From Smittium mucronatum (lineage: Eukaryota > Kickxellomycota > Harpellomycetes > Harpellales > Legeriomycetaceae), in contig LSSL01000583.1 of the NCBI GenBank assembly GCA_001953115.1, positions 9,843 to 36,812 of the forward strand: DNA of 26,970 nucleotides. Direction: 5' to 3'. This document shows positions 1 through 10,800 of the stretch, piece after piece. Position numbers and translations under genes: made by a program. Below the pieces are notes generated by a model. That model had not been told where the DNA came from. It saw only the letters and a list, made by a program, of their open reading frames with translations, and ran no database searches. Position 1 is the stretch's first letter. The number at the start of each line of letters is the position of its first letter.

Positions 1-88
1 AGATGGCAGTTATTTTATCAAAAAAACTACCAAAAAAAAAAAAAAAAAAAAGCAAAAAAGAGGGCTATAAACATATGTATAAGTTACA

Positions 89-1898
89 CTAAAATCCCAA
101 GTCAGGATCGTATTCGGGCTTGTCATATGAAACCAGTTCCTTTTTGACGAACTGGGGGTCAGAATTCGGGGTGTTCAAAGGGTTCGGATCAGGGTTATCT
201 AAATGATTATGTACAAGTTCAGGCTTAGCTCTGGGCTTTTGGTTATTCTTTTTATTGTTCCCCCTATTTCGAGCCGGTTTATCCCTATGATTTCTTGCTG
301 AATCTTGCTGACTCCTCCGATTTTTCAGCCATTTTTTAAAATTAGTTTCATCCTCATCATCACTGAACTCAATCTCAGCATCGGATATTTCTTCATCGTT
401 AACGTTACTAGCATCACTTCCTTTTAAACTGAGCAAACCAAAAGTGTCGACGAATTTCGATTCGGGTTCAACATACAAAACTTTCCTCCCTACCTGAACC
501 CGGCCCGTGTCTATATCGTTATGTGATTTGAACAGAACAGAGTAATATGGTTGCTTTATGGGCCCAAAAGTCTCAAATACCTTTAAAAAATTACAATTTT
601 GAGTTTAGAAAAATATTAAAACTTTTCCGTACATCCAAAATGAAAAGAATTTGAATTCCTAAAATAAAAGGTTTAAAATAATGAAAAATAAAATCTTACC
701 GAACCTAAAACCGAATAATCTTCAAATACAATAATACTACCATAATCCAGAGCTTTGATGTTTTTGTCTTTATCAGTCTGAACAACAACGGTTCTATCTA
801 CCATCGAATGGATACTCCCTAAAGAACGTAGTTTTGAATTTTCTGGAACCGATTTGAACGGCACTTCTGGTGCCTCAGGTTCCAAGATCTCGTTTTTCGT
901 CTTTGGAATCTCGGATCCATCCTCATCTTCATCATCGAAATCTCCGCCATTCTTCCTCTTTCTATTCCTCTTCGACCTTCCAGGGTTTTTTATCACTTTT
1001 TGATTCTCTGCAGATTCATGAGGTTTTTTTTCTGAAGATTCCTCAGAATCAGAATCTTGATTCTCATCATTTTCGGAAACTGAAGAAAAATCGCTTGAAC
1101 TTATACTAGTGTATATAAGTATGTAAATATTAAAAACAAGATTAAAAAATGCTATTATCAATACAGAATATGATACTAAAAAAAATTTAACAACACAAAC
1201 CTAAAATCGGAGGAGGTTTCGTTCAAATCTATTTCTTCATTGTTCTTCGTATCCTTCAAAGGAAATAGGTGTTCTTGGTTTTCAATAACAAGTGCTTTTT
1301 TTTCAGAAAAAGGATCTTGTGCTATAAATATTTCTTTCACTAATGCAACAGGTTCCTCTAACTTAACATTAAAAGGTTCGTTTGTTTCAATTTTAACGAA
1401 TTCGCCTTTTGAGTCTACATCAAATGATGTTTCGGAATTTTCGCTTTCATTAACTAGAGGTACCTCGATTGCTTCTCGTTGAAGATTCCGCAACTCATTC
1501 AAAATTTCTAAAACTACCGGAACTCCTCCTGAGTTCCCATTGCCAAACGGTTTATCAAACGTAATTTCACCAGAAAGTTTTGAAGTTTCTTTATCTAATG
1601 AAGTTTTTACTTGAGAAGTTTCAGTAAACAAATCCCTCTCTTGCTCAATTTTTTCCGTTATTACTTTAATCGGTTCTTCAACAGAAATTTCGCACTCCTC
1701 TTCAAACTTTTCCATTTTTATTTTAATCGGTTCTTCGGCAGACATTTCGCACTCCTCTTCAAACTTTTCCATTTTTATTTTAATTGGCTCTTCGGCAGAC
1801 ATTTCGTACTCCTCTTCAAACTTTTCCATTTTTATTTTAATTGGCTCTTCAAAGGACACATCGTACTCATCCTCGAATTCCTTTTTGATATTATCCAT
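89..1898 (-). CDS. NAF1: H/ACA ribonucleoprotein assembly factor NAF1, three exons
   Basis: Coding exons are 1898-1201, 1105-700 and 580-89 (stop TAG at 91-89), giving about 531 residues. Introns 1106-1200 and 581-699 are GT-AG, in phases 2 and 0. NAF1 is a nuclear chaperone that occupies the Gar1 position during assembly of H/ACA snoRNPs. Recognition rests on the Gar1/Naf1 beta-barrel at about residues 314-411: LGSIHSMVDRTVVVQ, LDYGSIIVFEDYSVLGS, then across intron 2 VFETFGPIKQPYYSVLF and GRKVLYVEPES. The domain reads continuously only after splicing, which supports the second intron. The N-terminus is acidic and repetitive (four 19-residue units, residues 8-83). A basic cluster RSKRNRKRK in exon 2 could be a nuclear signal. 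The C-terminus is basic and N/R/K-rich, as is common in NAF1. The start is the first ATG of the long exon 1 frame, preceded by AT-rich DNA. Family assignment is strong; the exon 1/2 junction is less certain because that region is low-complexity. Confidence 0.9.
1650..1877 (-). repeat. Four-unit 57-bp in-frame tandem repeat in NAF1 exon 1
   Basis: Four consecutive 57-bp units encode 19-residue repeats of the pattern FEEE(Y/C)E(M/I)S(A/V)EEPIKIKMEK. Units 2 and 3 are nearly identical, while units 1 and 4 have diverged. A partial, degraded fifth unit (IEQERDLFTE) follows. The units keep the reading frame and are strongly acidic with a regularly spaced lysine motif. Confidence 0.92.
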
Positions 1899-2690
1899 TA
1901 TTATTTAAAATACTATTTGATGTTTATGTATATAGGCGTGGAATAATCGGTGGAAATAAACATTTGCTGTTGATATGCTTTAATATAAAAGAATTTAATT
2001 TCTAAACAGAAAAAATACTTTTAAATTGTGTATAAAAAAAAGTTTTTCAGCACAAATATTTTTTTTTCTTTTTTGCAAAAATCCTGATTAGTAACAAATG
2101 ATGCTTTTTATTGGTACATATTCAAGACTTCATTTAAGAATCATTTCTATTGGTAAACAGGGCCAATAATAAGTAAGAAATGTCTTAAATGCCATAAATC
2201 TAAAATATAAGCTTTATTTTTTGTAGGAAAAAATGTGGGCTATATTTTCTGTCTTCATATTAAATATCTTTTAAAACCAGAAATAATAAGAAAATTACAT
2301 AAATAAAATAAAACAAAACATTCTTTCTCATTGAGAAAACATTATATTTATCATGAGATTAAAAGGGAGAAATGATTTTCCATAAAGTCTTTGACTCAAC
2401 TGATATCATGTCCCAACATGATAAGGCTGATATAGTGAATGGTAAAATTATACTACAGAACAAATTATATTGATTACTATCTCTAAATTTTGAAAGGAAT
2501 GCTAAGCACTTTTACCGCTGAGGAATTTTATTTTAAACAAAGATAAAATTATTGTACACGAGATGGTCTCTTATCAAAACGGACTTATAAAGCCTGAATT
2601 CTGTGAAAAAATTATACACTATATAACCATTTTAAAATATAGACAGATTTAAAAATAAACATTAAATCCAATAAAGAAAATCCAAAAAGT
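1899..2690. other. NAF1 5' flank, no gene seen
   Basis: AT-rich DNA upstream of NAF1. I find no ORF, tRNA-like or other RNA-like structure that I can support. It presumably carries the NAF1 promoter, but no core element stands out from the background. Confidence 0.5.
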
Positions 2691-2699
2691 AAAATAAAT

Positions 2700-3540
2700 T
2701 AACACTAAACTAAAAAAGAGAGAGAAAGGGATATATAATCAATTATCTTATTACCACAGGGCGTTTTCTCGTCCACAAATCCATTACTATAACTCTGGCT
2801 AACGACTTGGGTCTATGTGAATTGGCTATGGCGGCCTAACCTTAAATATTCTAGTTTTGAAAAGCTATAGCCCCTCTGAGTCTAAAAAAAAAAAAAGCTT
2901 AAGTTACATAACATTGATAAAGTATTAATATATCAGTTAAAATCGAAATTAATGATAAAATAGCCTTTTTTTTTCTTGATGTAAAAGTTAACATTACCCG
3001 TATAGAGAGCCTTTAAATATGTGCAAAATATATGAGGTTTGGAAATTAAAAGATATTTTTTAGAAAAATATCGAAAAAAATAACCCAAATTATAAACTAG
3101 ATAGAAGGGATCACCTGGGAACATTTGAAAAGCCGTGTTAGTAACTATAAACAATTCCATATGAGCGAAACCAAAAAAGAAAAAAGAAAAAGTTATATAC
3201 ATACAAAAATGGAAAAATTACACTTGAAGACCAAAAATTAATGTTCAAAAAAAAATAGTTAATAAACTATAAAGCTTTTTAGACTAATAGATTTTTCCAT
3301 TTTTTTTGCTTTTAATACATTGCAGAATCGATCGAAAAACGCAGTATATGTGAAGATGAGTTATCCGGGAAATTTTTTTTATCAAAAATAAGCTTTGAGA
3401 AAAAAAAAATGTGACCAATACTAATCGTTCGCAAATTTGTGGGTGGTTCTTTTTTTTTTTCTTTTTTAGGAGATACAGGAATAAATTTGCAAATAAAAAA
3501 AATAGATTTAAGCAAAATAGAAGCTAAAAACTTTATAAAA
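2700..3540 (-). other. Unresolved splice-like segment, possible small gene or gene remnant
   Basis: This stretch has coding-like islands on the minus strand that I cannot assign. At 3204-3115 there is a textbook intron pattern: donor GTATGT (3204-3199), branch-like TACTAAC (3143-3137) and acceptor TTCCCAG ending at 3115. The following frame stays open for about 59 codons (DPFYLVYNLGYFFRYFSKKY at its start). A polypyrimidine run ending in AG at about 2881 precedes a relatively GC-rich block (about 2750-2880), which is followed by GTAATA. A separate open frame with TNLRTISIGHI lies at 3312-3440. I recognise no family and cannot build one consistent exon model. It could be a real small gene, a decayed gene, or chance. 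Confidence 0.25.
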
Positions 3541-3920
3541 AAACTTTTACTATAAGCATCCTATGTATACAGAAAAAAAAAATAAAGTATAAACTTATTG
3601 ATCAAATAGTAGGATTCGTAAGCACGATATATAACACAAAATTTACGGGTAAAGAAAACTTCGAATTAATAGGTTTAAAACAAAAATCAAATCAAAAATG
3701 TTGTATTCACAATATATAACACAGATAAAAACTAAAAAATATGATATAAATCAAATTTCTATTCATTTCTTCTCCATAGCTTCCATTTCCAATCTAATAT
3801 AGCTCTTTTTGTAGACAAATTTATTCTCTAATAATTAATTTTCCAAAAATTTTACACCCTTCCTCTCCTATCCAATTATAATACAGATTTCATTTCGTGT
3901 ATTTTTTAATAATTTTTTGG

Positions 3921-4005
3921 CTAAAAAAACCACTTCCTGAAATAATTTTAAAAAAATTAACTAAAAGCAAAAAAACCATTTCCTGAAACAATTTTAAAAA
4001 AATTG
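3921..4005. repeat. Two-copy tandem duplication, 40- and 45-bp units
   Basis: Unit 1 (3921-3960) and unit 2 (3961-4005) share the core ACCA(C/T)TTCCTGAAA(T/C)AATTTT followed by an A run. They differ mainly by a short AGCAA-type insertion near the start and two C/T changes. This is a recent local duplication in otherwise unique AT-rich sequence. Confidence 0.85.
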
Positions 4006-4108
4006 TACTGTTTTTTTATTAAATCGCTTTTAGCTATAAGAGATAATTTAGACGGAATTTTTCCATAAAATAAGGCAAAAAATCACGAAAAAGGTAAAAA
4101 TTTAGGGT

Positions 4109-4168
4109 ATTCCTCCAAAATCCGATAAAAAAAAAGTGCATTCCTCCAAAATCGGATAAAAAAAGTGC
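4109..4168. repeat. Two-copy tandem duplication, ~30-bp unit
   Basis: ATTCCTCCAAAATC(C/G)GATAAA followed by an A run and GTGC occurs at 4109-4139 and again at 4140-4168. The first bases of a third copy (ATTC) follow. The copies differ by one substitution and by A-run length. Confidence 0.9.
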
Positions 4169-5857
4169 ATTCTGAGTTAGAATTATTATATTACAAAAAG
4201 CCCATAAATTTATACTAAAAGATATTTGAAATTATCATCCGCCAAAAAATAATAGGGTTTTCAAGTAAATTTTTATTTGCGAAAAACTGATGACTACAAT
4301 TCTAATTTTTATCTTGGTCAAATTTAATAATTTTGTATAAATTTTATATTTTTATGTTAATAACAACAATCTACAGTTAATTGTAAAAGAAAATCTGTTT
4401 CAACGATACAGATTTAAAGTTCCAATCTTTTTAAAACTTTGTGAGTAGATTATAATCATAAAGTAATCATAAATTAAATATATGTACGCGGAAAGCTTTT
4501 TAAAAGCTAAAACCTGGTGAACACAGCACTTATTTTTAACTTTCATCTTTTTAAAATGTGTAAATTTATAATAAATGAGTAGTGATACACTTTCTATTAT
4601 TTTATTTGGTGAAAATTAAATTGTTTCGAAAAAAAACTATATATTTCCAATGGATATACTTTATCTAATCAAATCTCAAATCTTATTTTGGTCTGATTTA
4701 TTAGGGAAAAGCTTCCTATATGATATTATATTTTTTATGAAATTAGAAGCGTATTGGATAAAATATTTCCGAATAAAACTCTCCGGTATTTTATTTAAAA
4801 ATCAGCCCAAGACTCTGTAAAAATCTATATTCATCAGAATAAAAATTTCTTCTATACTAAAATTTCTATTTTAGAACAGAACAGATAATTAGGAGACTTA
4901 AAACTTTATTTTTTTAAAAAGTTTAAATTTAAAAAAAAAATATCGAGCTATCAATAAACTTTACTAATATCAACTATACTCCAACTAAAATTTCCAATTT
5001 ATGTTAGACGAATCCTTAAACAATTCGATAGCTGATTTTAATACCAGTTCACACAAATAAATTATTAAAAGTCTTCAAAAAAATTTTTTTTTAAAAAAAT
5101 GGTCCCAAAATTCAAAAATCCCGAAAAGAATTCAAAATATTTGCACTTAATACTATCTAATTTTAACTTGGGAGATTGGATTAAATTCGGGAAAATATTT
5201 ATGATGTGTCAAAATAATCAAAATAAAATAGAAATATGGTTATACTTATCAAAATTTCCAAAAAAAAAAAAAAAATCCTTGCCAAAAAATCTCTATAGTC
5301 GAAAATTTTATACTTTTTCCTTTCACCTCCTCCCAACTTAAAATATCTAATAAAAATTATAAAAATTTATTCAAATTTTCGTTCTAATCAAAAAAAAAAA
5401 AATTACCCGTAAATTATTCGTACATAAATTGAAGATAGCAATAATTTTGATAAAATCGATAATTTTAGAGCAAAAAAAAAGTCTAAATTGGAATTTAAAC
5501 CAATCGAGTGCAAGCTATTTATTTTATCTATATTATATCGATTCAACTTATTGAATATATATATATAAATGCGAAACTGTGAGGAAAAAAAATCTAAAAT
5601 CGTATCTATTTAATTACTAAAACCCAATAAATCGATTATATAAAATACTATTGATTTCATATAAATTTCATAATGTTGCTTCAATAAAAAGTTAAATTTA
5701 AAAATGCGAACATATACGCTGCTTGGTTTTAAAAATAGAATATTTATATTTAGAAGGAAATTTTCTCAGAAAGATAAAAAAAATTATGAGGCAACATTAT
5801 ATCTTTATCCTAATATAATAACAGAAAGTATGTCATTTAAAAAATGATAAAAATATT

Positions 5858-6090
5858 TCAACTACTAAAATGAAATTAAATCGATCAATTTATAATTTAA
5901 TCGGTTAATTTGAAGTAAAATCGACTAAAAAAACAAAATATACGATTTTGCATGTTTTTTTAAGCTCAATCGACCAACTCCGCATATTAAAATCAACCAT
6001 TTTCCCTATTAAAAATTTTATGGTAAATGTAAATATATTCAACTAGTAAATCGAATTATACATTTTATCAGTTTTAAAATGAAAAATTCA
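5858..6090 (+). repeat. Degenerate ~20-bp tandem array with TCGA anchor (left array)
   Basis: Units begin with TCGA, TCGG or TCAAC followed by A/T-rich filler. Anchors fall at 5858, 5881, 5901, 5921, 5943 (ACGA), 5970, 5993, 6039, 6051 and 6068, with many spacings near 20-23 bp. The consensus looks like TCGACTAAAATGATTTTAA. The same unit occurs in reverse orientation at 7485-7599, so the two arrays form an imperfect inverted pair about 1.4 kb apart. Confidence 0.6.
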
Positions 6091-6659
6091 AAAATATGAT
6101 ATAATTTCTTTGCGAAAATTATTGTATAAGTAAATTTTTACGGGTATTGAGCATATTTCAATATACGAAACCAAAATTAACATTATTTAGCTATGATTGA
6201 AAAGAGGTAAATAAGAAAAAATATATATCTAGTTTAAAGGATTATTTTCCTTTCATAAAAAAAAAACGCTAGTGCAATTTCTATTAGATTTATTATGAAC
6301 CAAAAAATGAAGGGATTCTTAAAAAGATAAAAAAAAATACAATACTTATTATAAGCTAAGTGTTAGAATTTCAATGACATAAAAAAGCAAATTTAGGGCT
6401 TTTTTTTCAATTTCAATTAAATAATATTTATCAAGTTAAAGCTAGTTTTATAATCATAAATGAATTTTCCAAAATTTTAATTAATGATGCGATAGCATTA
6501 GGATTTATATACAGATAATTTGAAAAAAAATTAAAACTGATAGGTTTAATCAAAAAAAATTATTTATACTTAGTCATAGAATAATAACATTAATGTTGAG
6601 AGTAGTTAAAGACCATGTTTTTTCAATAAAAGTAGATATAGGTTGAGTAAACAGTGAAG

Positions 6660-7060
6660 AACACATAAAATAATACAAAATGCACAAAGTTCTAAGAAAA
6701 ATAAAATCAGCATACTATGCTATACTCACTATACACAGAAAATTACGTATAAATAACAGCGTATAACTCAAATCGCAAAATAAAATACAACTTAAAAAGC
6801 TCATACAAAATACTACAAAAACAATATTGCTTAACTAAAACTTTATACTAAACAAAGACACTGCACTCCCAATATAACATACAGCACACAAAGTATTTTA
6901 CATAGCATAATAAGTATAACACATAACACATAACACAGTATAATGTGCATAAAATATAATTTTCACACAGTATGTATACATAAGACGTTGCATTATATAT
7001 AATATAATACGCATAACACATAATGATACACACAACAAATAACATAAACCGTTCATGATA
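6660..7060. repeat. CA/TA-rich low-complexity block
   Basis: Irregular repetition of ATAACACA, ACACATAA and ACATAACATAA-like words, densest at about 6890-7045. An apparent minus-strand frame here (7045-6848) encodes only C/Y/V/L repeats and is a by-product. The block sits between the two inverted TCGA arrays. Confidence 0.6.
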
Positions 7061-7484
7061 TTGATGTTAGGTTAATTTTAATTATAATTTTTTTAGGATT
7101 ATTATGTGAATAAAATTGTAGCACTTAATAATACAAATACTTAATTAAATAATGTTTGATTTGAATTAAAACATAATATCAGAAGTGTTTCGGTTAATGG
7201 TTTTTTTTAGTTAGAAAACTTTGTTTATCCCATGCGTCATATATATCCCGAAATTTTCTTTGAGCTAAATAGAACATAATGATTTCTAACACTTATTAAC
7301 GAAATTATAATGTTTTAAACAAATTACAGAATTATATTTGGTGATCACTATATTGGATTTACAAATGACTAATATCTTGCAACAGTTGGACAGAATTTAT
7401 ATTTAATTTACCAATTGTAAAAAAATCAATGACAATTTTTATTTTGGCCAATTATATGAATTTTTTTTTACCGGGTAGCTTATG

Positions 7485-7599
7485 TCGATTTGGCTTAGAA
7501 AATTATTGAAAATAGTCGACTCTGATTCAAAATGATATATTTGGATTTGCTTTAGTCGATTTGATTTTAAATTAGTCGAATAAAAATCATTTTAGTCGA
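7485..7599 (-). repeat. Degenerate ~20-bp tandem array with TCGA anchor (right array, inverted)
   Basis: TCGA anchors occur at 7485, 7516, 7556, 7576 and 7596, spaced 31, 40, 20 and 20 bp. Read on the minus strand the units are TCGACTAAAATGATTTTTAT, TCGACTAATTTAAAATCAAA and TCGACTAAAGCAAATCC, matching the left array unit in opposite orientation. Confidence 0.65.
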
Positions 7600-7859
7600 A
7601 AATAATTAGCTAACATTTAAAAAAATCTATTACATAAACACGATTTAATGCGTTTTTAGAAAAACTTTTCAAGCCTAGAAAAGAGATTTTTATTTTTTAG
7701 GGCATGTTCGAAGTGAATTATTTTTTCGCATATAGAGAAATTTATGGGTGTCACAATTAAAAATAAACGGTGATTGGAATTAAAATTAAAATTAAAATAA
7801 AATCTTTAATTAAAATTTCGATAAAATCTGATGCACTAAATTATTTTTAGGTATATATA

Positions 7860-10800
7860 AGGTAGAAAATATTGGTTTATACCTTGGCTGATCACAATAA
7901 ATACAAAATATAATTTGAAAATATTTGAAAAAATAATATTTTAAAATTTAGTATTAATAGTGATATAGCGTAAAAATCAATGAAATTTAAATCATAAAAA
8001 TTTAGTATCATCTTCTATAAAATGTATTGAATTTTTTTCCTCAAATTATCATAAATTAAATAAATTAAATATCGAATTTATATTTATCCTTGGAATTTAA
8101 TTAAATCTAATTATTATTCGTAAATTTAATTATTTGAATGAAAATATTATCAAATTGAGAGTAAAAATAATTATTTTCATGTTGATTGAATAAATACGAA
8201 TATAGAAATGCAAAAAAATTCTTGTATAAATTTTTCTTAAAAAATCCAGCACAAAATTGCGAAAAATCGCTTAAGATCTTTCTAATAATAAAATTCAACT
8301 CCTTTAATATGCGATTTTTATGATGTATATTTTTGAATTAAAATAATTTCGATTTTTTTTAAAGATATTCTGGTTTTTTTTACTTCAATCCTGTCTTTTA
8401 TAGCTTAATCTGTACATCTAATCTCTTCATCAGTTTATTTGGTTTTTGTCATTATTTTATTATTTAAAATGATAATTTTTTATATTTATTTAATTTTAAA
8501 ATAATTTTTTCACGCTTGACTCATCTTTTTGTAAAAAAATTCTTACTCGAAATCGTTAGAAATCATTCTTTTTAATATTTGAAATCTTATAATAAATAAA
8601 AAACTAAAACAGCTAAATATTTTTCGATTTTTTTATAAGTTAAATTTCGGGAATGAAAATATAAAGGTATATATAACCAATAAAAGTGCTTCGACCTAAA
8701 GATTTATTTAAAAATAGCAATTTTAATTTAAACCACAGTTTAACCTATATTTATAAAATTTAGAATTTAAATTTATTCCATATAATTTTCATTTTAATTA
8801 GCTGCCAAATTATTACAGTATTATATTCATGTCCATATACACGAAAAAAATATTAAATTTTTTTATGGAACTTTTCTTTTTCTCCATATAAAGTTTAAAA
8901 AAGTCTCATTTTTTGATACGTTACTGATTTGAAATTTTCAAATATTTTGAAAAAATGAATCGTAGCTATGTATATTATGTTGAATTTAAATTTGAAAATT
9001 TTTATAGCACTTTGTTTTTTGCAATTGGTGGTATTTTCAAAAATATCTCAAAAAATTATTTCGCCATACATAACATAACTGAATTCTCTAAAAGGAAATA
9101 AAAATTGAGATAAATTTACCTTTTTTTTATTCGCGTAAATAATGAACAGATCTTGTTAAATTTTCGAATTATTATTTCTTCGTTCAAAAATATTCAAAGC
9201 AGAAATACATTTTAATTTAGAATATTGAATAAAAAATAGTACCATTCTGTTCTTTTTTTGTTTTTAAATCTATTAAAATTATAATAAATCATTATAAAGA
9301 AGGCGAATAAATATTTATTAACATATTTTATATGCTATGAAAATTTATTTTTAATAAAATTGATTTAAAAATTATTATTTTTATTGTTATTGTTATAAAT
9401 ATTGAGGATTTTTAATATGACTAATGCTGAAATTTTATGATTTCTATGTCAAAAATTTAATTGGATAAAAAATCAAAAAAATAATATATTCTAATATATA
9501 TTCTAATTTTTCTTATTTGGTAATGTTTTTTAATTCGGAAACTCGTCTCTTTATCAGTTTTATCAGTTTTGTGAGTTTTTTTATTATTATTTTTTTGAAA
9601 AAGCCATGATATATTGTTATTAGCAAGGTTTATGATAATTTAAGCCATAAATAATTGCAAGAAAAGAAGTTAGGGTAACTCGGAACCCTGATTATTATTT
9701 TATGATAGTAATTTGTAAAAAAAAATTGGATAGGTTTTTTTTAAAAAATTAAGCATCTTAAAATAATTTTATACTATTATTATAAAAAATTCTCTTTTTT
9801 TTAATCGAGAATTTGGAATAAAAATAAATGCTTGTTCTTTTATTTGAAGCATTTGGATGAGAAATAGAGATAATAATTTTTACATACAAAGAATAAAAAT
9901 TAATAAGATAAATTAAATTAAATGAATATCCAATTTTCTGAAACAAGATTTTATAATGGAATTTTTTAAGTTGAAAAAACTACATATCGTTTCAGTTTTT
10001 ATATATGAGTGACTATGTTTATTATGTATAATTTAAGTTCAAAAATACATAATTATAATAAAAAATATTATTTGTGATATGTAAATTTTATGTTTTTGGT
10101 CAAATAAAAAAATTTGTGTGAAATAGGGAAAGGTGGGAAATATGAGATTTTAATTAAATTCTTCAGTTTTTTTAATAACAATAAACTTATTACTTTCAAA
10201 AAATTTAATCATAGTTTTTTTTAATACATGTAAAAGCAAAAAATATTTTTGCTGATTTTTATTTAGCAATTCGATTTATTATGGAACAAAATTTTCTATA
10301 AAAATGCTTACGAAACTTTATTTTTTACCATATTTAAGTTTCTTTTGTACATTTTTCAGCATAAATAACCCTATTCAAATATTAATGTGGGTATAATCTG
10401 ATTGATTATTCCTTTATTTTTGATAAATATAATTTTTTCGATATTAGTAAATTTTTAAGAATAATTATAAATTTTAGTGACACTAAATCTTTCTATTTCA
10501 TTTTTTATAATTGAAAAAAATTTTACTTCATAGAACTTAATAAATATTAATTTATTAGTAAATATTATTTTTTTTAAAAAAAATATGAAACTTGAAATTC
10601 TGACACAATAATCAGTGAATTTTTGATAATTTATTACTTATTTTTATTTTATCAAAAATAAACAAATAAATTTTCCAAACTTATAATTAAGGCTAGCTGA
10701 TTATTTTCGGTAAAAATTGATTTGAATTTTCCACTTTAAATTTGAACTGGCTAAAAAAAATCTGGAAAATAAAACTCGCATAGACTAAATTAATCACTTA

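Larger units (their letters stand above)
3551..5857. other. AT-rich gene-free segment
   Basis: Long A and T runs with stops frequent in all frames. Apart from the tandem duplications at 3921-4005 and 4109-4168 I see nothing supportable. Short open frames here, such as 5099-5341, are lysine- and phenylalanine-rich products of base composition. Confidence 0.6.

Noticed and set aside
870..1946. Plus-strand frames at 870-1109, 1240-1482 and 1611-1946
   Set aside because: They are antisense to NAF1 exons and reflect its repeats and acidic codons; no family features.
4579..4820. Apparent 80-codon plus-strand frame containing LEAYWIKYFRIKL
   Set aside because: Careful recount of the A run at 4629-4636 shows the frame breaks there and a stop follows, so the long frame does not exist.
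5099..5341. Plus-strand ORF of 80 residues
   Set aside because: K/N/F/L-rich, interrupted by long A runs, no splice or domain signals; expected in DNA of this composition.
6848..7045. Minus-strand 65-residue ORF rich in Cys, Tyr and Val
   Set aside because: It is the translation of the CA/TA low-complexity block.
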